Shown piece by piece: positions 22,869-35,379 of a stretch of DNA of 64,000 bases. The position numbers and the translations under genes are program-made. The notes beneath the pieces are model-generated. The model did not search any database. It was given only the letters and a program-made list of their open reading frames with translations, and had not been told where the DNA came from. The DNA is taken from positions 1,054,001 to 1,118,000 of the forward strand of contig JAQJZZ010000007.1 of NCBI GenBank assembly GCA_030077755.1, in the 5' to 3' direction. The first letter of the stretch is position 1. Every line of letters begins with the position of its first letter. The DNA comes from Filosporella fistucella (Eukaryota; Ascomycota; Leotiomycetes; Helotiales).

Positions 22869-23822
22869 GTAGTTGAGCTACCATGGCAGGCGATGGTAAC
22901 ATGATAACGAATTTTCGGCGAACATAAGGGTACAAAGGCATGGTTAAGGCGTATGGCTGCAGGAATGAGGCTTGGAGTTTATGATTATCCTGTACGATCT
23001 GGAAATATGTTTTCAAATGGATTCAACTCGTTCTTGAGAAAAGGGATGCGACGCAAGAATGTGGCGATTTTACTTTTCGAGTATCTTGTGGAGCTTGCAT
23101 TAAGGCTGATCGCTCTACTGTACCTGGTGAAATGATCCTCATGGGTCAGTCTACAGGTTGCTGGTATACCTTGGGATTTTTGCCTGACTGAAATATTTCT
23201 ATGGGTTCTGGATTACAGCCTGTTCAATTGGGATATCTCATCAAAATTATCAATAACCACAATATCATTTCCAGAGTAAAACACTGATACACTTTTCATG
23301 GTTAGCATACCGGATCCTCACAATCCTTTCACAGATCTTCCAAATGCGGCTATGTTCTGCAGCCCCAAAGCTCCCAATGCACAAGCATGACTAGTTGCAA
23401 GCTGATTTGGAAATCTCCGAATGCAGCAAAATGTTGAATGGCGGATTTCATCCTTTATACAGAGAACAAAAAAGAAAGATTTGACTCTGTTCCAAGACCG
23501 TAATATTATAATCGTATTGTGCAAACCATAAAGCCCGAATTGTGGTCTGCAGTCATTGGATTTGCTCCTCGGCTTTGAGCCCAGTCTCCTTCGCGTCGCC
23601 CAAGGAAGATCGCTGGGTAAATCGCGAACAAAGCGAAGTTCAGTGCGTTTCATTGTCCTAGAGTCTGGCATAAATCAACCCCCCAATGCTATCGGCTGAA
23701 CAAGATGTCATACAATACTCGACACAGATCCAGTAAACAAAATCTAATTTCTGGCACACTGATCGTTCGCTCCTGAACAACACCAAGAACAGGAAAGGGA
23801 TCCGCGCCCTCCCTTCGCAACA
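22869..23822. other. Intergenic, about 0.95 kb
   Basis: 3' flank of the inhibitor gene and promoter of the HOOK gene. The minus-strand frame at 23318-23671 has no recognisable product. No gene is supported. Confidence 0.45.
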
Positions 23823-26800
23823 ATGCCGCATAACCAGAGCACAGCCGTTGCTCTCCTTAAATGGGTAACCAGGCTCTATTGTAGCTCAGGAGTGTCTGCT
23901 AATATCTAGATCCAGGTAAACACGTTCCCCTTGGAGTCGCAGGTCGAGACTTTGGCCGACTTGGTAGATGGATATGTCTTGTCTAAGATGCTGGGTAGGT
24001 GCATGAACAGATCTCTTTGTCCAGCTCTGTAGCGCATAGATGCTAATCCGCGACCTCCGCAGAGGATATCGACCCAAAATACGCAGTACACGATCTCGAG
24101 AAGAACTCCAGTCCTACAAAATGGTTGAGCGACAAGAAGAGCCTGGAGGCAGTGTATAAGTCCTTACTCCGTTATATCCGCAACTTTTGTGGTGACCTCG
24201 ATCCTGTTGCGCTTGGTGACCCAGTCGATTTCAACGCTATAGCAGAGCATCATGATGAGGAACAGATTGTTAAGGTAGCATAAATACACTGCGAACCATA
24301 GGGACGATTAACTGACATCTGAATAAGCTGCTGTCTGTTTTTCTGGTGGCTGCGGTGAAGGGCCAGAACATTCACAAATATATTGAAAGAATTATGTTAC
24401 AATTGGATCCGTCTACTCAGGGAGAGATGAAAGTTCTAATTGAGAAGGTATGTCATCTTTCACAGCTGGCCAGTCGCAATCTGACTGGAATACTTAGATT
24501 CCCATGGAGGAGAATACAACAGGTGCTCCCACCAGTAATGACACCACAACCTCGCCAGTGAGCCAAGATGTTGCTCTGGCACTCGAAGAGAAGCACTCTA
24601 GTCTATTGGCCGAGACAAACGAGTTGAAGAAGAGGCATGCGGATTTCATCACTAGATTCGAGTACTTGAAAGAGAGCCATGAAAAGTTGAAGGACTACAA
24701 TAAGGAATTGGAGACGGAGATACGGGATCTTCGAAGATCTAACGATGGCAGCCAAGCCGAGTATATTAAGAAGTTGACTGATCGAATTCATGAGCAAGAT
24801 GTGCTCATTGAAGGTCAAGAAAACCAATTAGAAGCGGATCGGGTTGCCAGAGAGAGGCAGACAAGAGAACTTACCCAGCTAAGACCAGCCGCCCAGCGAC
24901 TTATTGAATCTGAGGATAAGGTGAAAGAGCTGCAGACAGAGAATTTAGCACTAACCCGAAAGGCAAACAAAGCGGACCACTATTTAAAGAAGCTTGAAAT
25001 GCAAGCGAACCTGAAAACGGAAAACGAGACTTTGCAGCGACGATTGGACGTACTTGAAAATAACCAGCAAGCCTTCGACGTAATTCAAGCCGAAAATGAG
25101 CGAATTAGAACTACTCTTCAGGAGTACGGAGTAAGGTTCAAAGGCTACGAAGAGGAGGTCCTACATCAACAAGAGACAAAGAAACGACTTGTCGAAGAAT
25201 TACGCAAACGAGATGCTCAGGTAGAAGCTTTCGTTGCTAGACAAGCACACGATGAAGATTTCGTAACTGGCCTACAACAGGAACTTGCCGCTCTTCGCAA
25301 CGGTCCCCAATCCCCAGACTCTCCCACTTCGAAGGGAGGTATAACAAATCTAGATGAGGAACTTGAACGCAGTGAAAATGCAGACCGCTCATCACATCAT
25401 GCACTGGAGATTTCACGGCTCAAGGCTGAAAATCAGCTTCTTAAGAGCAACACTGCTGGAACTACTAATGCTACTTTACGTATCGATCTCGACGAAGCAG
25501 AAAGAGTTAGAAAGAGACTTGAGGAGAATCTCCTCGACCTTACGGAGAGGCATGCCATTGGGCAAGAGCAACTAAATGCGATTATCAGCAATTCGTCAGG
25601 CGAAAAGTTAGTTCAACTCACGGACCGTCTAATCAGTATTGGGCCATTGCGGATTCTTACAGAAGATTTTTACAGAAACGAAGCCGTTATTCATACTCGC
25701 AAACTCTACCTCGAAGCCTCACAAGAGCTAGCAACTATCAAGTCCAAACTCGCCGAGTGTCAAGCGGAGCTTTCAGCTCGTGATCGAGACTTACTAGCAG
25801 CGAAAGCAGATTGTAAGTTGTTCCCCAACTAACTTCGTTGTGCTAGATGTATACTGATACGGTCACAGTGGCGGCAATTGACGAGGAAGAGATGGCTGCC
25901 TTGGAGAATCTTAAGGCAACCAACGAGATCATCACCTCCTCCCTTCAAGCTGACTTGCTCATTCTTCAAAAGAAGCACAAAGATATGACAACTGATTTTG
26001 AGCAACAGAGATCGCAGCTTGTCGAAGCCTTCTTGTCAAAGGACAGAGCAATTCAAGACCTGAATAATCTCAAAGAGAGGACAGGGACAAGCGACGAAAC
26101 TCGTATCGGAGAAGCTGAAGCCAGGTCAATTATCGAAAGCGAGAAGGAGAAATCGTTGAGAGAGGTAAGCCAACTACAGTCTCGAGCAAACGAGCCTACA
26201 CCTGCACAGGCTAGCAAAAAGCACAAAATCCTTCATCGGCTCTCTCGTCTCTCTCCATTCCGCCCCTATAAGCCAAAAGAGCAAGAGCAAGAGCCTGAGC
26301 CACCCCAGCCCAGTCTCCATCCTCTGAAGTCAGATAGATCGACTCTTCGTGATGCAGAGCTTGCTCTCGAATTTTCTGGTTCTAAATTAACCCGGAAGAT
26401 CTCCCAACCTCAAGTCTCACCACGATTCATTCAGCTTCCTCCCTCTCCTACTGCGACAGTTACTGGTCGTCTCAGACTTTTCAAAGAATCGAAAGCAATG
26501 AATTTCAACTAACAACCTCACAGCAAATATCAAAACAGGAATCCATTATCCAAGACCTTCAACGAAGACTCAAAATTGCCGAGGAGACCAGCCCGGACGC
26601 CCAGAAGGTATCGTATCAAAGTTCCCTTGTCCTTGTTAATGTTATTCCGTCTACAAATGATGTGGATGTATTGATCGAATCAATGGATTTGTACATCTCG
26701 TCGCTCTCTGTTATCCAAGTGAAGACCGAGCCGTCGTGAGCATAGCCGTGAAATGTGCTGATGTCATTGTGAAGGCGAAAAATGAGGCGATTATCAAGAA

Positions 26801-26957
26801 TCTCACCCGAGAGAATGCCTTCATATCCTCAGCGTGGTACGATCTCACCAGTCGTCTACAAAGCAACCATGTTGTGTTGCAACGCCGCCAGGATGCACCA
26901 AAGAGCTGGTTGAGCAAGCAGAGGCAGATGGTGAACAATGCTACGCCGAGGAGATAG
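23823..26957 (+). CDS. HOOK-domain dynein-adaptor protein (HookA-like)
   Basis: Coiled-coil cargo adaptor of the Hook family; in Aspergillus HookA links dynein to early endosomes. Exons are 23823-23864, 23910-23994, 24063-24274, 24328-24447, 24498-25812, 25869-26458, 26524-26607 and 26775-26957 (876 aa, in phase). The N-terminal HOOK (calponin-homology-like) domain spans exons 1-4, with ALLKWIQVNTFPLES, YIRNFCGDLDPVALGDP and FLVAAVKGQNIHKYIERI. Long heptad-rich coiled coils follow (residues about 180-640). The C-terminal tail ENAFISSAWYDLTSRLQ ... WLSKQRQM is the conserved cargo-side end. A 98-codon basic/Pro segment, 26165-26458, begins at a strong GTAAGC donor and could be skipped in phase. 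The ATG was placed by the conserved ALLKW start, just before a short intron. Confidence 0.85.
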
Positions 26958-28327
26958 TTGTGGAAGCCTTCCGGAATAGTGTTCTTTTATCACACGTGTG
27001 ATGAATTACGGGTACATTGGGAGGTGCTTGCGGGACGAGTGGATAGTTCTTGATTGGCATTTTCGAGTGGTGGGTTTGCATGGAAGAGAGTTGTTCTGGT
27101 GGCTGTATTGCCAATTTTCAATGGAAGGATAGAAGGATGGATTGATTATTCGACGGGCTGGATTAACCCTTAGATTTTGCGAATACCCCTTATCTCATAG
27201 ATGGCTTTTGGGCTTTGTTGTATGGATACCTCATTCTCTCCCCACCTAGTCGTTCTATCTCGTTGTGACGAAATCTCCTATGCGAAATGCCTTTAAATAC
27301 TAGATTCCAAGCCATTGGCATATGCAATACACCACCTGGGTAAACCTTTTTACGATCGGAGGAAAAGTCCGTTACCCCAAAGTCGATATTACCTTAAACT
27401 TCTCATCCAACCACAACCGCACCAGCCCGAAGATCCCACTCGCCTAGCACCGGACTCGTACTCCGACAAGCACCAGCAAACATCAGGTCTGGCGATCTCA
27501 TTCCTCGGAGATGAAAGCCGATAGGAATCGAGACGTGCAACAAAATTGAAGTAGAACTTGTTTTGCACTCTTGAACTGAGTCAGGAGCATTCTTGGAGGG
27601 AAGCGTGATTGGTCTGTGCTGGGATAGGATGAGGTAGGGGTTTGGGATTTTGGAGGACTTTCCGGGTCCGCGTTAGAGGGGATTGAGATTGGAGGATACT
27701 TGTGCTTGAAAGCTGGATGGTGGAGTGAAGTGGTATATCCGGGCGTATTTTTGGAAGGGCTGTGGGTGCGTATATGCACTTCATCGAGATTCATATAATG
27801 GGAGGAGCACTGAGATGAAATAACTTGATTTTTTGGCAGATATTATTGCAGAAACCGTCGATAATTTAAAATGGAGAATTGATCGGATTCGATCTGTCAG
27901 ATCAATGAAAAGTCTACCCTCAGTTAGTGGTTGTAATTTCACATCTGTATCTGTCCAATGGAACGGCTGCTCACTAAGCAGCGAAGCTGATAAAAGTGGT
28001 TGAGAACTATTCTCAAAAGCCAGCTACATAACTCTGATTCAAGAACCAATATGATCATCATATCCACCAACAATTCACTTGTAGAAGAGCAAAATCGCTC
28101 CGTAAATAACCGCTTCCACTGATGCTAGATGCACATTTCTGAGCGAGGATTGACTATATTCCTGCTCCCCATTCCTCGTACTTGTATGCTCCATAAGGCA
28201 TTTTGAAATAGTCGTTATTACCTGCCTGGTCTAGCAGTGTAAGACGGGTCTCGATCATGGGTACTCTGATTGGCTTTGATGCATTAGCTTAGTTTCTTGC
28301 CCTTACTTACTGCCCTCTTTTTCTTTC
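26958..28327. other. Intergenic, about 1.4 kb
   Basis: No gene is supported. The frames at 27315-27524 (plus) and 27498-27794 (minus) have odd composition and no recognisable motifs. An AT-rich tract lies around 27820-27900. Confidence 0.45.
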
Positions 28328-29041
28328 TCATAGACACTGAAAGTCCCAAGCGGGCTATATAGAAAGGTGAAGATATATACTTACACTTTGCAACAAGGGG
28401 AATCTCTGCATGACTTCCTTGGCAATGTCCTCTGTTTTCCATCTCTCTTCCTTTTCTTCCTGCCGTGGTACTTTGCCCTTCCCATCCAATGGTGCATGTG
28501 TAGCCAGATATGCTATGAGTCGGTCATGGACTTCATCCCAAGCTGGGGGTAGTCCAGAACAAGAGGGATGTTTGGCAGAGACAAGCTCCGGACCCTTGGG
28601 ACGAATGTATTCATTGGAACGATGCTTCGAAGACTTGGGGACATCAGTTTTCGCAGGAGTGAGAGAAAACGGGGTGGAGACAAACAGGAGGATCACGATC
28701 TCCCATAATTCTTGTCAATCGCTCCTGTCCCCTAACAGGTTGGGCGGAACTGTTTCTCGAGACAGCTACAGAAGTACTTCTTCGATGATGAGTCTGGCTC
28801 TTGACTGGAGTTAGCAAACGAGTACAATATCCTCATAAGGATAAAATCTACAGACATATCTTTTGTTACTTTTACTCTCAATGGGTCGATGTCCCTGTCG
28901 TGAAGAAGTCCGATCTCGGGTACCAGAATGTTTGCTTGCTTCCTCCAGCACTTGAGGATTGAAGACGCTCATTGGCACATCAGATGATATGCTTAGAGAA
29001 TATCTCAGGCTAGAATGGGCTTGCTTTGTGTGGGCTGACAT
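28328..29041 (-). CDS. Hypothetical small protein (182 aa)
   Basis: Four exons join in phase: 29041-28870, 28804-28686, 28633-28385 and a 9-nt final exon 28336-28328. Introns begin GTAACA, GTTTGT and GTAAGT, and two of them contain CTAAC/CTGAT branch-like sites. The first half is Ser/Arg-rich and probably disordered. The second half contains a compact, probably helical segment with AWDEVHDRLIAYLATHAP and, after a charged loop, WKTEDIAKEVMQRFP. I do not recognise the family and assign no function. It stands between HOOK and adenylate kinase genes on the same strand as the latter. The model rests on phase agreement and could be wrong at the last exon. Confidence 0.5.
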
Positions 29042-29661
29042 TGTGGACTTGGGTTGATGAGTTAAATCGTAGGATCGAAAGAAACAGAGTTATGAATAGC
29101 CGCCTAGTTCGGGTGTATAATTCAAATGGATCTGTACTACTAGGGGTATATACTCAAAGTGCTCGAGGGACTCAATTCAATCCCTGGGAAGAAATCAAAA
29201 GGCCTGGACAACAATAGGAACTTGCCTTCTTATACCATTGAAGGCCCAGAGGATTGCATGATCGACAGACTCCCATGGGGTACCTTGAAGATCTAAGTGT
29301 GCCTCGAGATCATGATGTTGTGTAACGATTCCGATCTCCCGCATCCTCAGGCTGTCACTATTGGAATAGCGCGTTGACTGGATGCAAAGGTGCATGCTCA
29401 AGTCACATTTATATGACGCGGAATTGGAAATACCGGTCCGGGTTGCTATACATGATCTTGCATACCTTAACAATCTTTCATTGCGTATTTTACAATTAGC
29501 CCCTGAATTAGGAATGAGGCCCATGTGCTAAGCCGTCGTACATTCGTGCACACGCCCTCCTATGATAATGAGAACATGATTGCCCCCTCACTTAAATCAC
29601 GCTTTCGTAACTTTTCGGGATTCTATGCAAATCTTGCCGCCCTCTCCAAATAAACATAAAC
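29042..29661. other. Intergenic, about 0.6 kb
   Basis: Spacer between the small hypothetical gene and the adenylate kinase 3' end. Open frames on both strands lack recognisable product. Confidence 0.45.
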
Positions 29662-30657
<996 letters not shown>

Positions 30658-31214
30658 TGCGGAGGATTGAAGGGTACAGAAACCTGACCAAGGTGAGGGC
30701 GAAGACGGTGGGATTCGTTTGGGGAAGGAAGGAGAGATGCGAAGAAATTATCGTGGGTTGCGACAGCTTCAAGATTTTAGGTGAAGTTGCAGTAATTCAA
30801 TCCACCTAAGCTCGGTCGCTGGACCGGCGGGCCTGGTCCGGAGTAAAGTTGCCTTTCCTGCGAGCCGAAGAGCTGCCTTTCACAAGCCAAGCTACCAGTT
30901 GCCGGTTTCGAAGTCGAAAATCTGGCAATGAGAAAATAGATGTACTTGGAGAAGACAGGAGAGTTAAAGTCCTTGAAAGACAGTCGAATTTAAAATTCTT
31001 CTTCGCTCTGTTTGCGACATTATTTTAAAGACAATATGTCTTGGCATTTCAAGTTCTGCTTCACGTGATCTGGCACATTATCCCTGTCGCGCCTCAACCA
31101 CGCTACTCCTCTTTGGTAAGCTCTGTGAAGCAGCCGCGAAAGTCGCAGAAGCCTTACGGTTTGGTGGTTATCAACAACTTCTCTCAAAATACTCGTTTCA
31201 CCTCCCAAATCAAA
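30658..31214. other. Divergent promoter region of ADK1 and RPN8
   Basis: 557 bp between two head-to-head housekeeping genes. The CACGTGAT element at 31062 lies on the RPN8 side. No gene is seen. Confidence 0.55.
31062..31069 (+). promoter_or_regulatory. CACGTGAT element before RPN8
   Basis: E-box-type octamer 145 bp before the RPN8 start codon, same orientation as the gene, in the context TTCACGTGAT. The identical decamer precedes ATG8. Confidence 0.4.
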
Positions 31215-32401
31215 ATGCCTGCCACTACCGCAGAAACTCTTTCTTTCGTATCCCGGAACGTCTCTGTTGCCCCCCTCGTCCTCCTCTCAGCAGCAGATCA
31301 TTATGGTCGTTCAGCGAAGGGCACGCGCAAACGTGTAGTCGGTGTTTTGCTAGGACAGAATGATGGCAAGAACGTACGAGTGTCGAACAGCTTTGCTGGT
31401 ATGCTTTCCTCTAAATTGTGTGAACCCTAGACGTACTGGATTCGATGCTTACAATATATGCAAAGTACCTTTTGAGGAAGACGACAAGGACCCATCAGTA
31501 TGGTTTTTGGATCACAACTACGTCGAATCGATGAACGATATGTTCAAAAAAATCAATGCGAGGGAGAAGCTGATAGGATGGTATCATTCTGGGCCAAAGT
31601 TGAGAGCGTCTGATCTGGAAATCAATGAATTGTTCAAGAGATACACACCCAATCCATTACTGGTCATTATCGACGTTCAACCCAAAGAATCTGGAGTGCC
31701 TACAGATGCATACTTTGCTGTAGAGGAGATCAAGGATGTAGGTATCAAGTTTGAAAAACACAGTGTGGGTCTGGATTGACATTTACCAGGACGGAACAAC
31801 CACCTCCAAAACCTTCGTACATACACCATCAATCATCGAGGCTGAGGAGGCTGAGGAAATTGGAGTCGAACATTTACTGAGAGATATTCGGGACGTTGCG
31901 GTTGGCACATTGTCGACAAGGATTACAAATCAACTACAATCTTTGCAAGGCCTACACCTACGTTTAAGAGATATCGGGGCATATCTGGAGAAAGTCCTTA
32001 AAGGGGATCTACCTGTAAACCATGCCATTCTAGGAAACCTTCAAGACGTCTTCAACCTCCTTCCAAACTTGTCTACGCCAAAGCCCTCAACACATATTCC
32101 AAATGGCGAAGAAGCACCAGTTAGTAATAACAGCGAACTGGCACATGCTATGAGCATCAAGACCAACGATCAATTGATGGCAATCTATCTCAGCAGTTTG
32201 ATCCGAGCCATTACCGCCTTCCACGACTTGATCGAGAACAAGATTCAAAACCGCCAACAGCAAGAAGAGAAAGAGGCGAAGAAGGACGAGGGTAAAGATG
32301 AGAAGGACAAGAAGACAAACAGCGTAAATGGTGTGAATGGCGAGGCAAAAGAAGGCAAGGAGGGAGAAAAGGAGAAAGACGACAAGGATAAAAAGAAGTG
32401 A
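31215..32401 (+). CDS. RPN8: 26S proteasome regulatory subunit RPN8
   Basis: Non-catalytic MPN-domain subunit of the 19S lid, partner of the deubiquitinase Rpn11. Exons 31215-31398, 31466-31737 and 31790-32401 give 355 aa. The MPN domain starts at [17 protein letters not shown] and includes RVVGVLLGQ and [19 protein letters not shown]. The JAMM zinc residues of active MPN+ enzymes (H-x-H ... D) are not complete: the motif reads YHSGP, as in Rpn8/PSMD7, so it is structural. The C-terminal helices include [15 protein letters not shown] and NLLPNL. The extreme C-terminus is a long Lys/Glu/Asp-rich tail typical of fungal Rpn8. The start is the ATG shortly before VSVAPL. Confidence 0.95.
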
Positions 32402-32749
32402 TGATAATCATGATGCTGGCGTTTAGTTCTTCTCGGTGTTTCATGGGGGATCAGAGCGGTTGGTATGGCATATTTCAGATTCTGATCATCATGAAAATGT
32501 GTCATTGTATCATAGATGCATAGCTTGCGGAATAATAGCAGCCACGCAATTGTCTTCATACACTGCACCTAGACTATACTTATTCGACTTGAGAATAGCA
32601 ATGCTCACCAAGTGCCTGCACTTGCTGCAAAACATTTCCGTAACTCCAGCCAATATCCTTACATACTAATGTTCTCAGCTCAGAGCATTTCTCATTGTCA
32701 GCAGTCCTTCCTCCCATTCCACCAATACCGCCTCCCTTAATGAAAACTC
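32402..32749. other. Convergent 3' spacer
   Basis: 348 bp between the RPN8 and SWIM-protein stop codons. It contains only 3' untranslated sequence as far as can be seen. Confidence 0.5.
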
Positions 32750-33619
32750 TCACCCTTCTGCCATCAGCCCTGCCATCTCCTCTCTCCCCACCTCTCTAAC
32801 TCTCACAAAATCACCTAATACTTCGGTCCACTTACTTCCCAACAGACAAGCCAATAAGTGTTTACAAACAGGTACACTTCCACCATCCTTCCCATCGGCA
32901 CATATACCACCAAACTCCCACTCCTTCGTTTTTTCGGTCTTTTCTTTTCCTCTTGCTCTTAACCTCTCGACGTATTGAGCATCTTCTTCGAGACTTAGGG
33001 ATGAGATAGCCCAAGGAGGAGAGGACTTGTAAGTGGAAGGGAAAGCGGAGAATGCGAATGCCGCACAGGAACAGTTCCAGGCATGTAGATGGACGGTGTA
33101 TGTTGCTGTAGATAACGATGTAGAATTGAAACGTGACTTTGGTGGTTGAGATGAGCGGACGAGAAATGCATCGTTCCTGTTTTGTTGCTTTCCTTTTTCT
33201 ACCTCATCCTTTGCAAGTTGGATATTTCCACTTTCGAATGTGGATTCCGACAGAGGTGGTGGTGGTGACCGAAGATGGATATGTGCTTGTGGTGGCGAGA
33301 CATCAGGCTCTTTCTCTTCCACTATCTCCTTTTCAACTGCTTCACTTTCATCAAACCCCTCTCCCAGAATAATTTTCGTTACTAATCCTCTATCCAGTAG
33401 ATCCAATGCTTGTAACAACATTGGCGGAGGAAATACCACGTGTAGTGTCGTCAAAAGAGCTCTTTGAGAAGGCTTGAGTCGCTTGAGCTTATTCACTGGG
33501 CCGGAGTCTTTAGAATATGGCTCGTTGACTACTATTTTCTGCTCCACGAGCGGCAGAGAACTAGTGGTGAGTGTTGTGAGAAGAGAGGTAAGGAAATCGC
33601 GGGGTGTTGGAAGTGTCAT
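32750..33619 (-). CDS. SWIM zinc-finger protein, SWS1/ZSWIM7-like
   Basis: Intronless gene, 289 aa. The C-terminal third has a SWIM finger: CSCAAFAFSAFP followed about 50 residues later by VPVCKHLLACLLG, i.e. C-x-C ... C-x-H. This CSC-x-AF-x-F ... VCKHLLA pattern is that of SWS1/ZSWIM7, the SWIM component of the Shu complex that helps RAD51 paralogues in homologous recombination. The middle (residues about 100-160) is acidic and low-complexity, and the N-terminal region with VVFPPPMLLQALDLLDRGLVT also fits SWS1 homologues. The loop between the zinc ligands is longer than in the human protein. The start is the ATG before TLPTPRDFL; upstream sequence in frame looks non-coding. Confidence in the SWIM domain is high, in the SWS1 assignment moderate. 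Confidence 0.75.
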   Translation of the reverse strand: MTLPTPRDFLTSLLTTLTTSSLPLVEQKIVVNEPYSKDSGPVNKLKRLKPSQRALLTTLHVVFPPPMLLQALDLLDRGLVTKIILGEGFDESEAVEKEIVEEKEPDVSPPQAHIHLRSPPPPLSESTFESGNIQLAKDEVEKGKQQNRNDAFLVRSSQPPKSRFNSTSLSTATYTVHLHAWNCSCAAFAFSAFPSTYKSSPPWAISSLSLEEDAQYVERLRARGKEKTEKTKEWEFGGICADGKDGGSVPVCKHLLACLLGSKWTEVLGDFVRVREVGREEMAGLMAEG

Positions 33620-34097
33620 TTTGTGGTTGACGAAATGACAGAGCTGAACCAAAATCAGAATCAAGGTATGAGAGGTCGAAGTGAGATACAAGAAATCTGA
33701 TAGCGCATTTCAGTCGTTGCAAATTGTCATGTGGGAAAATGTAATAACATGATTTGATTGACGATTGAGTTGGAAGTAGAGATGTAAATTGTAAGCGAGG
33801 GTTTCCCTCGCCTCCTTTCTTTACCAGACCAGATATGCGACAATCATGAGAATGGTTTCTATTGATATAAGAATACTAAAATATCCTATAAAGACGTATT
33901 CTGGTCCTCGAAAGCTCGTTTGGAGGTGATGCAAGCAACACTTCTAGCATAGATAATGATATTTTGGTGCACATAAGTTGTAAGAAGCGTAATCATACTC
34001 AATGTTATACATTCGTCTAATTTTGGTCTGTACAATAGGCTCCTGGAATTTTCCATGCTAAAGCTTTTCCCTCATTCCCACAGGAGAACAATTAAAA
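33620..34097. other. Intergenic, about 0.5 kb
   Basis: Promoter of the SWIM-protein gene and 3' flank of the coproporphyrinogen oxidase gene. No gene is seen. Confidence 0.5.
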
Positions 34098-35379
34098 TCA
34101 TACCCACTCAACAGGTTTTCTCAATATATCGACCAACCTCTGCTCCCTACTTCCCTTCTCTGGTTCATACATGTATCGCCAACTAGCAGTCAATGGCAAG
34201 CTCATCAGAATAGCCTCTACTCTGGCGCTTGGGGTATTAAGTCCAAAGGCGGTACCTCTGTCGTGAACTAGATTGAATTCGACATATCGTCCACGGCGAA
34301 TCTGTTGCCACTCCTTTTCTTTCTCTGTAAAAGGCATATCTTTTCGTTTCTCAATGATCGGGATGTATGAGGGCAGGAAAGCTTTCAGGCAGCTTTGGGC
34401 GAAGGCGAAAGTGTTCTCTTGATCCTTCTCCTTCTCATCTAGATCGTCAAAAAATATTCCGCCAACACCTCTGGATTCTCCTCGGTGCTTGTTATTGAAA
34501 TATTGATCACACCACTTCTTGAATCGTGGGTAGTAGTCTTTATCATGCTTGTCGCAAGCCTCCTTGATTGTTTTGTGGAAGTGTATAGCATCCTCGTCGA
34601 AGAGGTAACTAGGTGTGAGATCTGTTCCACCACCGAACCACCATGCATTGGAGGTTCCGTCTGGATTGGCGGTCTCGAAGTATCTGTAATTTAGATGCAC
34701 AGTCGGAGCCATTGGATTTTGAGGGTGGAGCACCATACTCAATCCCGCGGCAAAGAAATCCAATGATTCTACACTTGGATCGATAGCTTTGTGGTTGACG
34801 CGCATCTTTTCGATGGCTGGACGAGGAAGAGTTCCATAGACGATGCTAATATTGACGCCAGCTTTCTCAAAGACATTGCCGTCTTGAAGTACGCTAGATA
34901 TTCCACCACCTCCATTCTCCCTTGTCCATGTATCTACCCGAAACTTCTTGCCGTCAACTCTTTCAAGTTCTCGAACAATTTCTTTTTGTTGTTCTTTAAT
35001 GAACTCTTCCATTCGCAGGCGCATGGGGGATTTCTCTGTGACACCGGATTCACGCTTTGCAAGCACATCTCTCTCAGCAATTGAAGGTGCATCGAGCTTA
35101 TTGGGCTCATCGGTAGCCTATATGAAATCAGTCACAATCCCGCGAAATTTTTGGCGGGGTAATATAAGCTACCATAGAGTAAATCATAGCTCCGACAAAG
35201 ACAATTCCAACTGCTATTCTAGTCTTCGGAGCCCAGACACCTTTGGGGCCGTCGCCGTGGGGATTGGGAGGTTTAGGGTAGCTTGCGTAGGTCCTGCGAC
35301 TTCGAATTTGAGGATTGACTTGAATTCTCGACTTTGGCAGGGTTTGGAATCGCAAACGTGGTCGGAGAGAGGAAGACAT
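34098..35379 (-). CDS. HEM13: Coproporphyrinogen III oxidase
   Basis: Oxygen-dependent coproporphyrinogen oxidase, which converts coproporphyrinogen III to protoporphyrinogen IX in heme synthesis; 408 aa. Exons 35379-35173 and 35117-34098 join in phase. The catalytic domain contains [20 protein letters not shown] in parts, [37 protein letters not shown] and [18 protein letters not shown], all family signatures. Exon 1 adds an Arg/Ser-rich N-terminus ([15 protein letters not shown]) and one hydrophobic helix ([19 protein letters not shown] region), which looks like a mitochondrial presequence plus membrane anchor, unlike the cytosolic yeast enzyme. The start MSSSLRPRL was chosen as the ATG opening this presequence. 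It is divergent from ATG8. Confidence 0.94.

Noticed and set aside
27315..27794. Short open frames on both strands after the HOOK gene
   Set aside because: Pro/Ser-rich low-complexity readings with no splice structure or recognisable domain.
29042..29524. 109-codon minus-strand frame
   Set aside because: No recognisable motif and no link to neighbouring genes.
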